A DNA stretch of 64,000 bases from Brevundimonas bullata (GCF_003350205.1 NZ_QLLC01000009.1:45126-109125), one strand, 5' to 3'; positions 29,384 to 38,540 are shown, numbered from the stretch's first letter. Notes: generated from the letters alone by a model not told the origin. Made by a program: numbers and translations.

Positions 29384-29388
29384 GCGCG

Positions 29389-30264
29389 ATGATTTCGAAC
29401 GAGAAGAAAACCGTGTCCTTCCGCAAGATCCTGGTTTCCCTGACGGCCGCTGTCGGCCTGGTCGCCATCGCCGCTCCGGCGATGGCCGCCGGGGGCGCCA
29501 AGCATCCGCGCGAGGGCAACTTCAGCTTCGAGGGGCCGTTCGGCACCTATGATCAGGGCCAGCTTCAGCGCGGCTACAAGGTCTACAAGGAGGTCTGCGC
29601 CTCCTGCCACGGCATGGACCTGATGCATTTCCGTAACCTGGGCGACAAGCACGGGCCGTTCTGGAACCCCAAATACCCGAACCCGAACGACAACCCCGTC
29701 GTGAAGGCTCTGGCCAAGGAAGCCCAGGTCCCGGACATCGACAGCGAAACGGGCGAGGCGCTGATGCGCGACGCCACCACCGCTGACAAGTTCCCCAACC
29801 CCTATCCGAACGCCACGGCTGCGGCTGCGGCCAACGGCGGCGCCATGCCGCCGGACCTGTCGGTCATGGCCAAGGCCCGTCATGACGGCGCCAACTACAT
29901 CTACTCGCTGCTGTCGGGCTATGTGACCCCGCCGGCCGGCCTGAAGATGACCTCGGCCCAGCACTACAACCCCTATATGGCGGGCGATCTGACCCCGTTC
30001 TGGGAAGGCGAGGGGCACGTGCCTCCGGGCGGCTTCATCGCCATGCCCGCGCCTCTGCGCGCCGGTCAAGTCACCTATGACGACGGGACCGAAGCCACTG
30101 TCGATCAGATGGCCAAGGACGTCGCCGCCTTCATCGCCTGGACCTCCGAGCCCAAGGCGACCGAGCGCAAGCAGATGGGCTTTGGCGTGATCATCTTCCT
30201 GCTGCTGTTCGCAGGGATCACCTACGCCAGCTATCGCCGCATCTGGAAGGGCGTCGCCCACTAA
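29389..30264 (+). CDS. petC: Cytochrome c1 of the bc1 complex
   Basis: Periplasmic c-type heme subunit that passes electrons from the Rieske centre to soluble cytochrome. The 291 residues have a signal peptide (VSLTAAVGLVAIAAPAMAA), the heme-attachment motif C70-A-S-C73-H74, a methionine-ligand region (MAMPAPLRAGQ-type segment near residue 220), and a C-terminal membrane anchor (GFGVIIFLLLFAGITYASY). The ATG at 29389 gives the right leader; an upstream frame overlapping petB is not used. Last gene of the operon. Confidence 0.97.
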   Translation: MISNEKKTVSFRKILVSLTAAVGLVAIAAPAMAAGGAKHPREGNFSFEGPFGTYDQGQLQRGYKVYKEVCASCHGMDLMHFRNLGDKHGPFWNPKYPNPNDNPVVKALAKEAQVPDIDSETGEALMRDATTADKFPNPYPNATAAAAANGGAMPPDLSVMAKARHDGANYIYSLLSGYVTPPAGLKMTSAQHYNPYMAGDLTPFWEGEGHVPPGGFIAMPAPLRAGQVTYDDGTEATVDQMAKDVAAFIAWTSEPKATERKQMGFGVIIFLLLFAGITYASYRRIWKGVAH

Positions 30265-30290
30265 GGGTGATGCAGCTTCGAGACGAGATG

Positions 30291-30319
30291 ACCCGCCGGA
30301 GCGATCCGGCGGGTTTTTT
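30291..30319 (+). terminator. Terminator after petABC
   Basis: ACCCGCCGGA, loop GCGA, TCCGGCGGGT followed by a T-run. A perfect 10-bp stem 27 bases after the petC stop. Confidence 0.94.
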
Positions 30320-30407
30320 CGTGTCCGCAGGCGGAACAGGTCGCATCGACTCGCCGGATTTCGACCGATAGGGTCCGAGGCTCTGATTTGGCCGAGGGTC
30401 TGTTTCC

Positions 30408-32048
30408 ATGCGTCTGATGTCGTCCGCCGCCGTCCTGCTGTTCGCCGCCGCCCTGGCCTCGAACGTTGGAGCCCAGACCCCTGACTTCGATGCGGCGCGC
30501 ATCTCCAACGACATCAAGGTGCTGTCCGACGACAGCTTCGAGGGGCGCGGCATCGCCACCCCGGCGGAGCAGAAGGTCATCGACTATCTGAGCCAGCAGT
30601 ATGCGGCGGCGGGCTTCGCGCCCGGCGGCGAGAACGGCGGCTGGACCCAGGCGGTCGGCCTGAACCGCTTCACCGTCTCCAACGTGAGCGGCCAGATCAA
30701 GGTCGGCGACTGGACCCAGCCGCTCGTGCAGGGGCAGCAGGCCACCATGACCACCCGTCTGCCCGGCGAGGGCGTCGACCTGCGCGGCAAGCCCCTGGTC
30801 TTCGTCGGCTACGGCACGAACGCCCCCGAACGCGGCTGGAACGACTTCAAGACCGACGTGCGCGGCAAGGTGATCGTCGTCCTGGTCAACGACGCCGACT
30901 TCGAGGAGCCTGCGCTGAACACCTTCGGCGGCGAGGCCATGACCTATTACGGGCGCTGGACCTACAAGTACGAAGAGGCGGCGCGTCAGGGCGCGGCGGG
31001 GGTGCTGATCGTTCACGAGACCAAGCCCGCCTCCTACGGCTGGACCACGGTGGCCAACTCCTGGTCCGTGCCGCAGTTCGACATCGTGCGTCAGAACCCG
31101 TCGGCCGAGCGCGTGCCGATGGAGGCCTGGATTCAGCGCGACGTGGCCGTGGACCTGTTCCGCCACGCCGGCCTCGACTTCGAGCAGGAGAAGATCAAGG
31201 CCCGCAGCCGCGACTTCCAGCCGGTCGAGCTGAAGGGGGCGACCATCGACGCCAGCTTCGATGTGAAGACCGATCAGATCACCACCCACAACGTCGTGGC
31301 CAAGCTGGAGGGCGCGACCTACCCGAACGAGACCATCCTCTACACCGGCCACTGGGACCACATCGGCATGGGCGAGCCGGACGCCAGCGGCGACCGCATC
31401 TTCAACGGCGCCGTGGACAACGCCTCGGGGACGGCGGGCCTGCTGGAGCTGGCGCGCCACTGGTCGGCGGGCAAGCGCCCCGAGCGCACCATCGTCATGA
31501 TCAGCTTCACCGCCGAAGAAAGCGGCCTGTTGGGCTCGGAGTTCTACGCCGCCAATCCGCTCTATCCGCTGGAAACCACGGTGGCGGGCTTCAACCTGGA
31601 CGCCATGGGCGTGCTGGGCCGCATGAGCAAGCTGGGCGTGACCGGCTATGGCCATTCGGAACTGGACGAGCGGGTCATCCCCCTGGCGGCGGCCCAGGGC
31701 CGTGGCTTCGAGGGCAATGCCGGCGTGGGCGCGGGCATCTACTTCCGTTCGGACCACTTCCCGCTGGCCAAGCGCGGGGTGCCGATGGCCTATCTGTCCT
31801 CGACCGGCGACTACATCGACGAACCGATCGCCCCGCGTCTGGCTGCGGCGGCTGAATATGGCGCCAAACGCTATCACCAGGCCGCCGACGAATGGGAGCC
31901 GACCTGGGACTATCGCGGCATGATCCAGGATCTGGAGGTCGTCTATGACGCCGGTCAGGCCCTGGCCAACAGCCGCGACTGGCCGCAGTGGAAGACGGGT
32001 TCGGAATTCGGCCCGGCCCGCGCCGTCAGCGCCGACCAGCGCAACTAG
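30408..32048 (+). CDS. Secreted M28 metallopeptidase, copy 1
   Basis: A 546-residue exported aminopeptidase-type M28 enzyme. Signal peptide MRLMSSAAVLLFAAALASNV, then DDSFEGRG, a PA-domain insert in the middle (VFVGYGTNAPERGWNDF), and the dinuclear zinc site: His and Asp in ILYTGHWDHIGMG and VDNASGTAGLLELARH, Glu-Glu in SFTAEESGLLGSEF, Asp in FNLDAMGV, and His in YFRSDHFPLAKRG. It is followed by a clear paralogue at 32161, so the two are a tandem duplication. The substrate is probably peptides in the periplasm or outside; no neighbour narrows it. Confidence 0.93.
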   Translation: MRLMSSAAVLLFAAALASNVGAQTPDFDAARISNDIKVLSDDSFEGRGIATPAEQKVIDYLSQQYAAAGFAPGGENGGWTQAVGLNRFTVSNVSGQIKVGDWTQPLVQGQQATMTTRLPGEGVDLRGKPLVFVGYGTNAPERGWNDFKTDVRGKVIVVLVNDADFEEPALNTFGGEAMTYYGRWTYKYEEAARQGAAGVLIVHETKPASYGWTTVANSWSVPQFDIVRQNPSAERVPMEAWIQRDVAVDLFRHAGLDFEQEKIKARSRDFQPVELKGATIDASFDVKTDQITTHNVVAKLEGATYPNETILYTGHWDHIGMGEPDASGDRIFNGAVDNASGTAGLLELARHWSAGKRPERTIVMISFTAEESGLLGSEFYAANPLYPLETTVAGFNLDAMGVLGRMSKLGVTGYGHSELDERVIPLAAAQGRGFEGNAGVGAGIYFRSDHFPLAKRGVPMAYLSSTGDYIDEPIAPRLAAAAEYGAKRYHQAADEWEPTWDYRGMIQDLEVVYDAGQALANSRDWPQWKTGSEFGPARAVSADQRN

Positions 32049-32160
32049 GCCAGGTCTGACCCGCCTTCGCGGAACATGACAAAAATGTAAGGGGCGGCCT
32101 CCTGCGAGGTCGCCCTATTAGTTTGCATCAAAGCCCCGTGGGGAGGGCGAGGGAGTTTCC

Positions 32161-33771
32161 ATGCATCGTCGGTTCATCAGCGGCGTCGCCGCCGCCGCTC
32201 TTCTGCTCGTCGCCGGTTCGGCGGCGGCGCAGGACTTTTCGGCCCAGCGCCTGTCGGACGAAATCCGCACCATCAGCGCTGACGACTTCCAGGGGCGCTA
32301 TCCCGGCACGGATGGCGAGAAGAAGACGCTGGAATGGCTGCAGGCCCAGTACGAGGCCATGGGCATGGCCCCCGGCGGCCCGAACGGCCAGTGGCTGCAG
32401 GTCATCGACTTGAAGCGCTACACCCCCGTCGCGGACGCCGCCAAGGCCAGCTGGACCGGCGCGGACGGTCAGGTCCATGTCCTGACGCCGGGAACCGACA
32501 TCACCCTGCGCGCAGCAACGAATGACGGTCAGGCTTCTATCGCCAATGTGGGCCTGGTCTTCGCCGGCTACGGCATCCATGCGCCCGAGCGCGGGTGGGA
32601 CGACTACGGCGATCTTGATGTAACGGGCAAGGTGGTCGTCGTCGTCGCCGGGGAGCCGGACGGCGACCTTTTCAACGGCGTCTATACGACCAACTATGAA
32701 TCCGGCGCCTACAAGGCGGATGAAGCCAAGCGCCGTGGCGCCGTAGGCGTCATTACGATCATCAACGCCGCACCGGCGGACAGGGCCTGGACGCGTGGCG
32801 TTCAGGGCGCGGGCCGCACCCGTACCCAGGCGCCTGGTTCTGCGGATCTGGAGTTCTCGGCCGCGATTCATGCGGATACGGCCAAGGCGCTTGGGCTGGA
32901 TATGGCGGTTCTCGCTTCGCGCCTGGGCAGTGGCGATTTTCGCGCCGCCGATATGCCTGGCATGAGTGTGTCCATTGAGGTTTCTGAGACCATCGACACC
33001 CTGCGCACCCACAATCTGCTGGCCAAAATTCCGGGGACCAAGCGTCCCAACGAGACCATCATCTATTCGGCCCACTGGGACCACGTCGGCGTCAACGAGA
33101 ACGCCGCGGGCCACGACAAGATCTTCAACGGCGCCTGGGACAACGCCTCGGGCACGGTCGGCGTGGTCGAGATGGCGCGTCAGCTGAAGGCCGCGCCGGC
33201 GCCCGACCGCACCATCGTCTTCGCCCATATGGCGGCTGAGGAAATGGGCCTGCTGGGCGGCTACGCCTATGTCGCCGATCCGGTCTATCCGCTGGAAACC
33301 ACGGTGGCCGACATCAACATCGACATGCTGCCACTGTCGGGTCCGACCCGCGACGTGCCGATCTTCGGCAAGGGGCAGAACAGCCTTGAAGACGATCTTC
33401 AGGCCCTGGCCGAGAAGGAAGGCCGCTATGTTTCCGACGACGGTCAACCGGAGCAGGGGTTCTATTACCGCTCCGACCACTTCCCCTTCGCCCGCGCGGG
33501 CGTCCCGGCCCTGATGCCATGGCACGGCGTGGACTGGGTCGACGGCGGGCGCGAGGCCGGTCTGGCGGCGTGGAAGGCCAGGTTCGGCGCCGACTATCAC
33601 AAGCCCAGCGACGAATGGTCCGCCGACTGGGACCTGCGTTCGGCGGTCCAGAACCTGACGCTGCTGTATCGCCTGGGTCTGCAACTGGCCAACAGCGATG
33701 CATGGCCCACCTGGAAGCCGACATCCGAGTTCGGTCAGGTCCGCGCGACGAGCGACGCGGCGCGGAAATAG
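32161..33771 (+). CDS. Secreted M28 metallopeptidase, copy 2
   Basis: A 536-residue paralogue of the preceding gene. Signal peptide MHRRFISGVAAAALLLVAGS, the same DDFQGRYPGTDG opening, a PA-domain insert (VFAGYGIHAPERGWDDYG), and all five zinc-ligand segments: IYSAHWDHVG, WDNASGTVGVVEMAR, AHMAAEEMGLLGG, INIDMLPLSG and YYRSDHFPFARAG. The central part (about 32500-33000) uses less GC-biased codons than both ends, which suggests a recombinant middle. It may have its own promoter in the 112 bp before it. Confidence 0.92.
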   Translation: MHRRFISGVAAAALLLVAGSAAAQDFSAQRLSDEIRTISADDFQGRYPGTDGEKKTLEWLQAQYEAMGMAPGGPNGQWLQVIDLKRYTPVADAAKASWTGADGQVHVLTPGTDITLRAATNDGQASIANVGLVFAGYGIHAPERGWDDYGDLDVTGKVVVVVAGEPDGDLFNGVYTTNYESGAYKADEAKRRGAVGVITIINAAPADRAWTRGVQGAGRTRTQAPGSADLEFSAAIHADTAKALGLDMAVLASRLGSGDFRAADMPGMSVSIEVSETIDTLRTHNLLAKIPGTKRPNETIIYSAHWDHVGVNENAAGHDKIFNGAWDNASGTVGVVEMARQLKAAPAPDRTIVFAHMAAEEMGLLGGYAYVADPVYPLETTVADINIDMLPLSGPTRDVPIFGKGQNSLEDDLQALAEKEGRYVSDDGQPEQGFYYRSDHFPFARAGVPALMPWHGVDWVDGGREAGLAAWKARFGADYHKPSDEWSADWDLRSAVQNLTLLYRLGLQLANSDAWPTWKPTSEFGQVRATSDAARK

Positions 33772-33831
33772 GGCCTTCGGTATGCCCCTCGGTCGGGGAC
33801 CAGGCGTGGTCCAGATCGAGGATTCATGTTC

Positions 33832-33866
33832 AGGCCCTCCGCCCTTGCAGGGCGGAGGGCCTTTTC
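33832..33866. terminator. Bidirectional terminator between the M28 gene and metY
   Basis: AGGCCCTCCGCCC, loop TTGCA, GGGCGGAGGGCCTTTT, a long GC stem. It can serve the rightward peptidase gene and the leftward metY gene, whose stop is at 33889. Confidence 0.9.
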
Positions 33867-33888
33867 ATTGCCGAGGTGAGGCGGGCGG

Positions 33889-35160
33889 TCAGACCGCCGC
33901 CAGGGCCTGTTCCAGGTCCGCGATAAGGTCGTCGATGTGCTCGATGCCGACCGACAGGCGGACGGTGTCCTCGGTCACGCCCGCCTTCTTCAGCTCGTCG
34001 GGCGACAGCTGGCGGTGGGTGGTCGAGGCGGGGTGGCAGACCAGGGACTTGGCGTCGCCGATGTTGACCAGGCGGGTGAACAGCTTGACCGCGTCCTGGA
34101 AGCGCCCGCCGGCCTCGCGGCCGCCCTCTACGCCGAAGGTCAGCAGACCCGAGGCCTTGCCGCCGAAATACTTCTGGATCAGGGCGTGGCCGGGGTGGTC
34201 GGGCAGGCCGGCGTAGTTGACCCATTTCACCTTGGGGTGGCCCTTCAGATAGTGAGCCACGGCTGTGGCGTTCTCGACGTGCCGGTCCATGCGCAGGGCC
34301 AGGGTCTCCAGCCCTTGCAGGATCAGGAAGCTGTTGAACGGCGAGATGGCCGCGCCGGTGTTCCGCAGCAGCACGGTCCGCACCCGGCCGATATAGGCCG
34401 CGGGACCCAGCGCCTCGGTATAGACGACGCCATGATAGGACACCTCGGGCTCGTTCAGGCGGCGGAAGCGCGCCTTGTGCTCGGCCCAGGGGAACTTGCC
34501 GCTGTCGATGATGGCCCCGCCGATGCTCGTGCCGTGGCCGCCGATGTATTTGGTCAGGGCGTGGACGACGATGTCGGCGCCGTGCTCCATCGGGCGGGTC
34601 AGGTAGGGGGTCGGCACGGTATTGTCGACGATCAGCGGCAGGCCTTGGGCGTGGGCCGCATCGGCCAGGGCGGCGAAGTCCACGACATTGCCCAGCGGAT
34701 TGCCGATGGACTCGCAGAAGACCGCCTTGGTCCGGTCATCCGTGTTGGCGGCGACGGCGGCGATGTCGTCGGCGTCGATGAAGCGCACCTCAATGCCGTA
34801 CTGGGGCAGGGTGTGGGCGAACAGGTTGTAGGTGCCGCCATAGAGGGCGCCGGTGGCGATGATGTTGTCGCCGGCCTCGGCGATGGTCAGGATGGCGTAG
34901 GTGATGGCCGCCATGCCCGAGGCCACGGTCAGGGCCGCGATCCCGCCCTCCAGCGCCGCCAGACGCTGCTCCAGCACGTCGGACGTCGGGTTCATGATCC
35001 GGGTGTAGATATTGCCCGCCACCTTCAGGTCGAACAGGTCGGCCCCGTGCTGGGTGTCGTCGAAGGCGTAGCTGGTGGTCTGATAGATCGGCACCGCGAC
35101 GGACTTGGTCGTCGGGTCGGGCGTATAGCCGGCGTGGACGGCGAGCGTGTCGAACTTCAT
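33889..35160 (-). CDS. metY: O-acetylhomoserine sulfhydrylase (Cys/Met metabolism PLP enzyme)
   Basis: PLP enzyme that makes homocysteine (or methionine) from O-acetylhomoserine and sulfide. The 423 residues are full length for the family. Seen are FDTLAVHAGYTPDPTTKSVA, the substrate region YTRIMNPTSDVLEQRLAALE, cofactor-binding SGMAAITYAIL, and the Schiff-base Lys in VHALTKYIGGHG. The ATG at 35160 is supported by family alignment; a longer frame to 35217 overlaps the leader hairpin. Just upstream a strong hairpin holds the ribosome site, so translational control is possible. MetY and MetZ are hard to separate by eye; MetY is favoured by length and sequence. Confidence 0.9.
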   Translation of the reverse strand: MKFDTLAVHAGYTPDPTTKSVAVPIYQTTSYAFDDTQHGADLFDLKVAGNIYTRIMNPTSDVLEQRLAALEGGIAALTVASGMAAITYAILTIAEAGDNIIATGALYGGTYNLFAHTLPQYGIEVRFIDADDIAAVAANTDDRTKAVFCESIGNPLGNVVDFAALADAAHAQGLPLIVDNTVPTPYLTRPMEHGADIVVHALTKYIGGHGTSIGGAIIDSGKFPWAEHKARFRRLNEPEVSYHGVVYTEALGPAAYIGRVRTVLLRNTGAAISPFNSFLILQGLETLALRMDRHVENATAVAHYLKGHPKVKWVNYAGLPDHPGHALIQKYFGGKASGLLTFGVEGGREAGGRFQDAVKLFTRLVNIGDAKSLVCHPASTTHRQLSPDELKKAGVTEDTVRLSVGIEHIDDLIADLEQALAAV

Positions 35161-35166
35161 GCAAAT

Positions 35167-35210
35167 CCCCGGGGAGTATGACGCGGAAACCGCGCCTTCA
35201 TTCCCCGAGG
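35167..35210 (-). promoter_or_regulatory. Leader hairpin covering the metY ribosome-binding site
   Basis: On the leftward transcript CCTCGGGGA ... GCGCGG TTT CCGCG ... TCCCCGGGG: a 9-bp outer stem (one G-T pair) and an inner stem, ending seven bases before the start codon. The Shine-Dalgarno GGGGA is in the outer stem. It does not match the SAM-II consensus as I know it. Confidence 0.5.
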
Positions 35211-35238
35211 CTAGCAAACCCCGAACGGCAATGGGATT

Positions 35239-35270
35239 TCAGATTTTCTGCGGGGCCGGTCAGATTTTCT
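35239..35270. promoter_or_regulatory. Two direct repeats upstream of metY
   Basis: TCAGATTTTCT at 35239-35249 and again at 35260-35270, 21 bp apart, exactly two helical turns. They lie between the ychF stop and the metY leader hairpin in an AT-richer stretch and could be a regulator site or part of the metY promoter region. Confidence 0.45.
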
Positions 35271-35290
35271 AACCGACCCCTGTGACAGTC

Positions 35291-36388
35291 TTAGTTGTTG
35301 AACAGGAAGTGCATGACGTCGCCGTCCTTGACGACATAGGCCTTGCCTTCGGCGCGCATCTTGCCGGCTTCCTTGGCGCCCGCTTCGCCCTTCAGGGCGA
35401 CGAAGTCGTCGAAGGCGATGGTTTCGGCGCGGATGTAGCCCTTTTCGAAGTCGGTGTGGATCACGCCGGCGGCTTGCGGGCCGGTGGCGCCGACGGGGAT
35501 GGTCCAGGCGCGCGCTTCCTTGGGGCCGACCGTGAAGTAGGTCTGCAGGCCCAGCAGCTTGTAGGCCTCGCGGATCAGACGGTTCAGGCCGGGCTCTTCC
35601 AGACCCAGGGTCTCAAGGAACTCCTTTTGCTCCTCGTCGTCCAGGACGGCGATTTCCGACTCGATCTGGGCCGAGATGACCACCGAGTTGGCGTTGTCCT
35701 CGGCGGCGCGCTTGGCCACCAGGTCGGACAGCTCATTGCCCTTGTCGGCCGAGGCCTCGTCGACGTTGGCGACGTAGAGAGCGGGCAGGGAAGTCAGAAG
35801 CTGCAGCATGTGCCACGCCTTCTCGTCTTCCTTGTCCACCTGGGCCACGCGGGCGGGCTTGCCGGCGCGCAGCGGCGTCAGGGCCAGGTTGATCAGGCGC
35901 AGGGTCTGCTGGGCGTCCTTGTCGCCGCCCTTGGCCTTCTTCTCGACGTTGACGACGCGCTTCTCGAGGCTTTCGAGGTCGGCCAGCATTAGTTCAGTCT
36001 CGATGATCTCGAGGTCCGAAATGGGATCGATGCGGTTTTCGACGTGGGTGATGTCGTCATCGACGAAGCAGCGCGCGACAAAGGCCACCGCGTCGCAGTC
36101 GCGGATGTTGGCCAGGAACTGGTTGCCCAGGCCCTCGCCCTTGGACGCGCCGCGCACCAGACCGGCGATGTCCACGAAGGTGATCCGCGAGGGGATGATC
36201 TCCTTGGACCCGGCGATGCCGGCCAGCACCTCCAGGCGCGGCTCCGGGACCGCCACGTCGCCGGTGTTCGGCTCGATGGTGCAGAACGGATAGTTGGCGG
36301 CCTGAGCCGCCGCCGTCTTGGTCAGGGCGTTGAACAGGGTGGACTTGCCGACGTTGGGCAGGCCGACGATCGCGACTTTAAGAGCCAT
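35291..36388 (-). CDS. ychF: Redox-regulated ATPase/GTPase YchF (OLA1 family)
   Basis: A universal P-loop ATPase of the Obg-like family that associates with ribosomes. The 365 residues have the P-loop GLPNVGKSTLFNALT at 9-23, FVDIAGLVRGASKGEGLGNQ as switch II, the family-specific NVDE in place of the GTPase NKxD, and a C-terminal TGS domain (LLGLQTYFTVGPKEARAWT). It is leftward, upstream of metY by 130 bp, with family-2 repeat DNA on its other side. Confidence 0.96.
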   Translation of the reverse strand: MALKVAIVGLPNVGKSTLFNALTKTAAAQAANYPFCTIEPNTGDVAVPEPRLEVLAGIAGSKEIIPSRITFVDIAGLVRGASKGEGLGNQFLANIRDCDAVAFVARCFVDDDITHVENRIDPISDLEIIETELMLADLESLEKRVVNVEKKAKGGDKDAQQTLRLINLALTPLRAGKPARVAQVDKEDEKAWHMLQLLTSLPALYVANVDEASADKGNELSDLVAKRAAEDNANSVVISAQIESEIAVLDDEEQKEFLETLGLEEPGLNRLIREAYKLLGLQTYFTVGPKEARAWTIPVGATGPQAAGVIHTDFEKGYIRAETIAFDDFVALKGEAGAKEAGKMRAEGKAYVVKDGDVMHFLFNN

Positions 36389-36455
36389 GGGATTCCTCGT
36401 GAGCGCGAGCCTTTAGCCGGTTCGGGGCTGTTTGTCAGGTGCGGCGGTGTCTGAA

Positions 36456-36654
36456 CCCTCTCCGTTGGGAGAGGGCTCGAGCCTCCAAGAGCGAAGCGAT
36501 TGGAAAAGGCGAAAGGGTGAGGGGGCTACCTGTAAGTCGGCGTGAGCGGCGCCGCGGCGGCTTGCGCCGACGGCTGCCGCCAACCCTCACCCTTTCGCGC
36601 AAGAACGCTCGCTGACGCTCGCGTGCGCTCAAGCCCTCTCCCATCGGGAGAGGG
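36456..36654. repeat. Palindromic repeat, family 2, copy E
   Basis: About 200 bp bounded by CCCTCTCCGTTGGGAGAGGG at 36456-36475 and CCCTCTCCCATCGGGAGAGG at the right end. Inside, GGCGAAAGGGTGAGGG and its complement CCCTCACCCTTTCGCG face each other, so the element is a long inverted repeat. A close relative is at 44242-44481. It is typical of dispersed alphaproteobacterial intergenic repeats. Confidence 0.85.
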
Positions 36655-36663
36655 ACGCCGCTG

Positions 36664-37146
36664 CTACTCCTGCGAATCCACCACCGGCGGCTGCTTGACC
36701 GCCGCGTGGACGCCGATGGCCGGGGCCTTCTCGAAGGTCAGGGTGAAGGAGGCGACGCCGCCGTCCACCAGCGGGTCGCGCAGGCCCATCAGCATGATGT
36801 GCGTCGAGCCGGGCTTCAGCTCGACCTTCTGACCGGCGGGCAGGGGCAGGCCGTCTTTCAGCTCGCTCATGCTCATCATGCCGTTCTCCATCTTCATCTC
36901 ATGGATCTGGGCGGTGTCGGCCAGAGGGGTGGAGACGCTGACCAGGCGGTCGTCGGACTCGGCGGTCAGGGTGACGTAGCAGCCGCCGGCCTTGGCGCCG
37001 TTCGGCGTCGGGCGGCACCAGGCGTCGGCGACCGTGACGGTTCCGGGGACGGCGGCGGCGTCAGCGGGCTTTTCCGCCGGCTGACCGCAGGCGGCCAGGG
37101 TCAGGGCGGCGGCCGACAGACCGGCCAGGGCGAACAGGGATTTCAT
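36664..37146 (-). CDS. PCuAC-type periplasmic copper chaperone lipoprotein
   Basis: A 160-residue copper(I)-binding protein that loads copper into cytochrome oxidase or other periplasmic sites. Leader MKSLFALAGLSAAALTLAAC with lipobox Cys20, then VTVADAWCRPTPNGAKAGG and the PCuAC metal motif: AQIHEMKMENGMMSMSE followed by GSTHIMLMGL, giving the His/Met ligands. It is the last gene of a leftward copper cluster (DUF2946, TonB receptor, PepSY, PCuAC). A longer open frame upstream to 37476 overlaps the PepSY gene and is not used. Confidence 0.92.
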   Translation of the reverse strand: MKSLFALAGLSAAALTLAACGQPAEKPADAAAVPGTVTVADAWCRPTPNGAKAGGCYVTLTAESDDRLVSVSTPLADTAQIHEMKMENGMMSMSELKDGLPLPAGQKVELKPGSTHIMLMGLRDPLVDGGVASFTLTFEKAPAIGVHAAVKQPPVVDSQE

Positions 37147-37160
37147 CGAGGTGTTCCTTT

Positions 37161-38540
37161 CTAGGAGGCGACGGTCTTGGACCCGGCGAACGTCCGTACG
37201 ACTCGATCGAGCAGCAGGGCGGCCACAAGGCTCAGTCCCGTCAAGGGATAGAGGATGGACAGGGGAATGACGATGCACAGCACCGCGGTTCGGGCGCGAG
37301 CGCCGGGGGGCGAGGGCGGGGCGCCCAGGCGACGGCGCGACAGGCTGGGCGGGCGACGTTTCCACCACATGACCAGACCGCTGATCGCCAGCACCCAGAC
37401 GGCGATGCAGCCCACCAGCATCAGGATGCGGTTGATCCAGCCGTACTGCATCCCCTGGTGGACGGCGATGCCCCACTCAAAGCCCTTGGCCATGAGGCCG
37501 AACTGTTCCCAGCGCAGGTCGGCCTTCACCGCCCCGGTCGCGCCGTCGACATAGAGGCTGCGCGCGTCCTCGGCCTGGCGCGTCTGGCGCGCGACGGTCC
37601 AGGCCAGGTCGGACGATTGCGGGATGCTGACGGTGAAGGGGCGGGGCAGGCCCCGTTCACGCGTGGTTTCCAGCACGCGGCTCAGGCTGGGGGCTGCATG
37701 GCCGTGAGCAGGTGCGGGCAGGACGGCCTTCTCCAGCGTCCAGCCCACGCCGGCCGGGGCGTCGTGCGGCTTGGCATGGCTCCAGGGGCTGGCGGCGGCG
37801 GGCGCGGGCGGACGGCCCAGACCTGTGCCGCGCATCACCCCCATGAACTGATCGCCCCAGACGGCGGACCAGGGCATGCCCGTCACCGCCAGGAAAATGA
37901 TCACCCCGCCGACATAGAAGCCGGTCACGGCGTGCAGGTCGCGCCAGAAAGGGCGACGACCCGCATCGGTTTCCTGAAGCCGCAGCACCGCCCCTGTTCT
38001 CCGGCGCGGCCACCACAGATAGAGGCCGGTGGCGCACAGGATGACGGCCCAGCCCGCGACGATCTCGACCAGGATGTTCAGCGCCTTGCCGACCGGCCCG
38101 CCGACCAGGCTGAGGGAATGCAGCGTCTTGATCGTCTCGGTCACGCCGCCATAGGCGGTGACGCCCGTGACGCGGGCCGTATGAGGATCGACGAAGACGG
38201 TCCGGCGCGAACCGTCCGGGCGATCCACGCGGATGCGCACGGCCTGATTGGATTGCGCCGGGACCAAGACGTTCGCGGCTCGTCCCTGTCCAGCGAGGGC
38301 CGCCGCCGCCAGCCACTGATCGGGATCGGCCGTCTGCGCGCTGAGCGGGACCTGGATCATGGCGCGATAGACGGCCTGATCGATCTCGTCCTTGAATAGG
38401 TAGAGAGCCCCGGTCAGCGTCAGCAGCATCAGGAAGGGCATGACCAGCACCCCGGCGTAGAAGTGCCAGCGCCAGACCGCGCGATAGGCGCCGGACATGA
38501 TGTCCGGCGCCTCGCCCCTGCTTTTGGCGGGACGGCCCAT
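37161..38540 (-). CDS. PepSY-associated TM (PepSY_TM) membrane protein
   Basis: A 459-residue inner-membrane protein of the PepSY_TM family, often found with TonB siderophore or metal receptors and thought to act as a membrane reductase or metal-release partner. Five hydrophobic segments can be seen, including FYAGVLVMPFLMLLTLTGAL, NILVEIVAGWAVILCATGLY, GFYVGGVIIFLAVTGM, ILMLVGCIAVWVLAISGLVM and VLCIVIPLSILYPLTGL, with soluble PepSY-like loops between. Conserved helix histidines (WRWHFYAG, LHSLSLVGG, VHQGMQYG) are present. Its ATG at 38540 shares a base with the TonB receptor stop. The electron or metal substrate is inferred from neighbours. Confidence 0.88.
   Translation of the reverse strand: MGRPAKSRGEAPDIMSGAYRAVWRWHFYAGVLVMPFLMLLTLTGALYLFKDEIDQAVYRAMIQVPLSAQTADPDQWLAAAALAGQGRAANVLVPAQSNQAVRIRVDRPDGSRRTVFVDPHTARVTGVTAYGGVTETIKTLHSLSLVGGPVGKALNILVEIVAGWAVILCATGLYLWWPRRRTGAVLRLQETDAGRRPFWRDLHAVTGFYVGGVIIFLAVTGMPWSAVWGDQFMGVMRGTGLGRPPAPAAASPWSHAKPHDAPAGVGWTLEKAVLPAPAHGHAAPSLSRVLETTRERGLPRPFTVSIPQSSDLAWTVARQTRQAEDARSLYVDGATGAVKADLRWEQFGLMAKGFEWGIAVHQGMQYGWINRILMLVGCIAVWVLAISGLVMWWKRRPPSLSRRRLGAPPSPPGARARTAVLCIVIPLSILYPLTGLSLVAALLLDRVVRTFAGSKTVAS

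Noticed and set aside
35167..35210. SAM-II or SAM/SAH riboswitch before metY
   Set aside because: The leader has a strong hairpin but not the pseudoknot segments or conserved bases of those classes as I know them; kept only as an unassigned leader structure.
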